64,000 bases of DNA. It comes from Effrenium voratum (Eukaryota > Sar > Dinophyceae > Suessiales > Symbiodiniaceae). The position numbers and the translations under genes were made by a program. Under the pieces are notes generated by a model. That model did not search any database, was not told where the DNA came from, and saw only the letters and a list, made by a program, of their open reading frames with translations. This document shows positions 23,871 to 64,000 of this stretch, piece by piece (position 1 is the stretch's first letter; every line of letters starts with the position of its first letter). Where the stretch lies: contig CAUJNA010000461.1 in the NCBI GenBank assembly GCA_963377175.1, forward strand, positions 62,001-126,000. Direction: 5' to 3'.

Positions 23871-24292
23871 ACTCCCTTTTGACACCAATAAGGGAAAACG
23901 AAACCTCCCCTTCAGCAAATGGAAGTTTTAAGCTTTCCGAGTGTTTATCAAGAAGAAGAACTTATGACTGAGGTGCTCAGAGCCTCACACCCCTCCCAAA
24001 TTCCATTCAAAACTCTAAAAGTCTTTCCAAACAAATGAGGTGTTCATATTGTAGCCAACTCTCCAAAGAAATGACTTGCCATTCCCCTGAGCTTTCCGTG
24101 CATAACCCATGTCCTTCTCAAGTGAGGGGCACCAGCCTGTATATACGGTGCACCCGGGATCAGCCCTGGGCTAAGCCCGAGCCGCTCGAATCAGGGCCCA
24201 ATCCAACCCAAGCCAACCCCGGACCTACCAGCTTCAACCCCTCCCCCCCCAAAGCGGTGGTGTTCCCTTTGGTTCCCCTTGAGCCAACCGGC

Positions 24293-25557
<1,265 letters not shown>

Positions 25558-26829
25558 TTTGTCATGCAGCATCTGTCTGTGGCTGCGATAGTCTCACAGG
25601 AGCGGCTTGGGGGCAGGGAGCTGCGAAAGCTTCGCCTTTCCGTCTGGGCCAATTGGCGCTCTGGGAATCCCCGTTTTGGTGGCTGGAATCCAACCCTTTC
25701 CATAAAATAGTCATGCGCTTACTCAAAATACCATACAAATGCCTGACTGTCTTCAAAGTAAACAGCAGACACCTCGAACTGGCAACTCGTTCATGTCGGC
25801 TCAATCCGGCCAAGCCAAAAACACGTGCTCGTGTTTAGCCGGGCCAGGGCCTGGCCTCAGCGTATGCAGACATAGCCGGCACCGTCGTGGAGCGCACCCT
25901 GCACCAAGGATGAGGTGCATAAGACTCCCAAAGGGGCAGAAAGACCGGCGGCCAGCGCCAGAGCGCACCAGGTGTCCAAACTGAGGCGCTACAAGTTTAG
26001 GGCGGGGTCTGCTTTCACGCAGCGGAGATGGTAGATGGTCCCATCTGTTTTCACCCAACCGGAGCCATTCCTAGCCGCCCCCTTTCCGGGGCTCACAAAA
26101 AAGTCTCCAAAAGGCGCCCTCGCTCCAAACAATATATTCGCAAATGACCAAGGATGGGGACAACTCCTTTAGACTTTTATTGAAAAAACGTGCTGCAAAC
26201 TGCACACCAACCATGGTGGAAGGGCATCCCGCTCAAGGGTCCCCAAAGCTTCGGGCTGAAAAGCCTCCAAAGTTCCTTCGCACTGAAAAGAAACCGTAGG
26301 CTTGGAGCATGCTCAGAAGATCCCTTCAAAAGGCCCACACATGGGTAGCCCCACCAACCCGCCAACCAACCAAACAGACAAACAAAACAAAGCAAAACAA
26401 GCTAAAACCAAAACAGGCCAAACCAAACAAACAAACACGCACGCATGGCACGCAGGCACGAACGACGAACGGGCAGGGACAGCTGCGCAGTCCATAGGTG
26501 ACTCATCTGCGCCCTTCGTGTCTCCAGTCGCGGGCACTCGCCTGTACGCCTGAAAGTTGCTCGCCCCTATCGCTCAAAGTACTGCGCCTGCCACACAATC
26601 CAGCTCCAAACACGAGCTCTTGCTGGTCCTGACAGGGGGGTGGGAATCATGTTCGCTCGTCACTGCGTGGCGAGGACAGTTCCGTTCGCTCACTACTGCA
26701 TGGTCGTGTAGCTGTGTCCTGCTTGCGGGAGGGGTTGAGGTAGGTCAGTTACGTTCGCTCATCCCTGCGTCCGCGCAGCTGCGTCCTTAAGCTCTGTGTG
26801 CGCTGAGCGCCTTGGCCGCCAGAGGCACT

Positions 26830-27170
26830 CTTTTAAACGGGGGATTGGCTGGACCGCACAAAAATGGAATGTTTGCTTCCCGTGCTTTGGGCAGGCGCTC
26901 ACCCACAGAGTGAGCGCGCCAAGCTGCAGGATCGCTTCACCGCTCCGACAGTGGAACCGGCAGTACCAGATCGCGTCAACCCAGTGCTCAAGGTGGAGCC
27001 TGGAGCCCGCCAGCCCCCCGCAAAGCTTCCACGAAGACCTTTCTGGAGAACAAGGGCTACAGCCACTGCCTGGGCGAGAGCATGTTGCCTGGGTTCCAGC
27101 CGCCTGCCGAGCGGTTCGTTGACATGACGAGAAGAGCACGTGGAGAAAGCACTGCCATTTAAAACAAGTC
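26830..27170 (+). other. Coding-like relic, frame-broken, unidentified
   Basis: One frame reads AKLQDRFTAPTVEPAVPDRV and NPVLKVEPGARQPP. Then another frame continues in coding style: KASTKTFLENKGYSHCLGES followed by MLPGFQPPAERFVDM. A single frameshift near 27030 would join them. No family recognised. Confidence 0.25.
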
Positions 27171-28100
27171 AGAACATGTGTCTGCCGCACTACCTGAAAA
27201 AAAGGGCTGGAGCTGCTGACTTTAATTTGGTCCATAAGGTGTAAAATCCAAACGGGAGTCAAGCGCTAAGCCAAATTGCTTTCGTCACTACGGCTTTCAA
27301 GCAAGCCTGCTGGATGTCCTTGCAACTACGTTTGGTCAATCTTGACTCGCGCTGTGAACATATGGAGCTCAAAATTGACCCGTGTTGCCTCCCATTGTAC
27401 TAAGCTCAAAAATGGGCAGTAGAGAAGTGCTGCATGGTGGTGGTGGTGGTGGTGGCGGTGGTTTTGGAGGGTCTTTGGAGGTTGGTGGTTGGTGGTGCTG
27501 GGGACGAGTCGGGCATCAAGGGCGCACCCCTACGAGGCTGTGGGAAGGCAAAGTGCACAGACGAGGTATATAGTTCCGTCTGGAGATGGTGGTGCTGCTG
27601 GGCAAAGCATCCAAAAAGTGCACCCCCCACCGCGGAAGTGCACAGGCGAGTCACGCATCAAGAAAGTGCACAGCCGAGGGCGCACCCCGCACGAACCCAC
27701 ACGCACGCACGCACCCGCATACCAACGCACCCACGCCGCCCCGCCACACACACACACACACACACACACCCGCGTGCGCGTGTGTGCGTGCTTACAAGCA
27801 ACCCATGGCTATCCAACCGCTCGCTCCTTCTCGGACGTGACACCGGCCGCTTTTTCCGCGCAGCTTGCTCCTGGGAAAGTTCAGGGCGAAGGCTCAGGTT
27901 GGAAAGATGGTTGGAACCTCCACACAAACTCCAGTGTGGCCGGACAATTTCCTGGTAATGGATAAAATCCTGCGTACACCGGGAAGTACCAAATGGTGTC
28001 TGTCCATGCCCAGTTAGTTGGGTAACCTGATCAGCATGAAGCTCGAAACATGCGCCCAGGTGGTATTCCCAGCCCCGTGGCCTCTTTTCCGGAAACCCGC

Positions 28101-63587
<35,487 letters not shown>

Positions 63588-63599
63588 CTGCAGCGTGGC

Positions 63600-64000
63600 T
63601 TCAAACACGGGGCCCCGAACGAATCAGCTGGGTACGTGCCACAATAAAATAGGGGTATCCAGAAATGGGTGGTTGTTGCTGTTGGCTTCTCCAAAAAAGC
63701 AACATTGAGCAGGTTGGAAGAATAGGTAGATGGGGAGTTCCATCTCGACACCACCTGCATTAGGGTTCAGATCCTCCGAATCAGCCCGTCAAGTTGTTTA
63801 GTTGTTGTTGTTGATTTCTTTGTTTTCTTTAACTGGCCCAAATGTATCCTTGAAGGAGCCCCGTGGCATGCTGGCAAATGACGATCGAACCACACATTTC
63901 ACCAGGGGAACCATCTGTTTCACCCAAGCTGACTTCTTATTTCAGGTTCCCTCCAATTGGTGGTTTGGATTGGTGGTTTGGGATTTGAACCGCTGGTTCT
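63600..64000. other. No gene seen
   Basis: AT-richer sequence upstream (minus sense) of formin exon 1; presumably another formin intron. No exon-like patch noted. Confidence 0.5.

Larger units (their letters stand above)
16880..24292. other. Mostly noncoding, with possible minus-strand exons
   Basis: Contains MITE D copy 2, AT tracts, C/A homopolymers at 17744-17776, and the family B and E repeats. Four GC-rich patches look like exons on the minus strand: 23672-23745 (GDVVALTEADVEPEEKEKQ), 21755-21845 (after GGAG: VPLLRLARIGGTDPADAVE), 20205-20268 (EASAASSTEPAQAQDRW) and about 18190-18270 (SESRLSPEDSDSTSSELQL). Each has an AG before it. They could be the disordered 3' part of the formin gene or a separate gene; I could not link their phases. 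Confidence 0.35.

Overview
The window looks like nuclear DNA of a dinoflagellate, probably a Symbiodiniaceae/Suessiales-like genome. The basis is very small GC-rich exons in long repeat-filled introns, intron donors that are mostly GC or GA, abundant short inverted-repeat elements, long CA/CACG microsatellites, degenerate TTTAGGG tracts, and transposase fragments of types I associate with dinoflagellates. I see no bacterial operons, rRNA or CRISPR. Nearly all long open frames are noise; the longest lie inside microsatellites.

The main content is one split gene on the minus strand filling the right half, from beyond about 63.6 kb down to about 28 kb. I could join 22 small exons (38-168 nt scale, mean about 65 nt) by hand into one continuous frame of 474 codons. 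It has a disordered Ser/Pro/Arg-rich leader, a Lys/Gly- and proline-rich FH1-like stretch, and most of an FH2 domain: the gene encodes a formin, an actin-nucleating protein. Every junction keeps frame, and the FH2 landmarks occur in the right order. No single open reading frame shows this gene. About 17 of the 22 inferred 5' splice sites are GC, two are GA and three are GT.

The formin introns (0.17-5.6 kb) hold most of the repeats: CACG/CAGG arrays and ATCC/ATCA-type repeats (intron 18); 15-bp, 73-bp and 13-bp minisatellites with a tRNA-like sequence (intron 14); a hAT-like MITE with an 8-bp target duplication (intron 15); telomere-like TTTAGGG repeats (intron 16); and several MITE families.

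The left half (1-27 kb) holds no gene I can name with confidence apart from mobile elements. TE1 (about 8.54-10.36 kb) has terminal inverted repeats and a KDZ-like transposase frame on the plus strand. TE2 (about 11.93-14.92 kb) has 28-bp-scale inverted ends, subterminal TACTTAG repeats and a minus-strand 410-codon transposon protein fragment. Beside it, at 14.9-16.9 kb, is a frame-broken cysteine-rich (Stc1-like) gene remnant. The rest is MITEs, simple repeats and a few GC-rich patches that may be further exons, possibly the formin 3' part. Splice assignments and families are read by eye and from memory; none was checked by alignment or transcript data.
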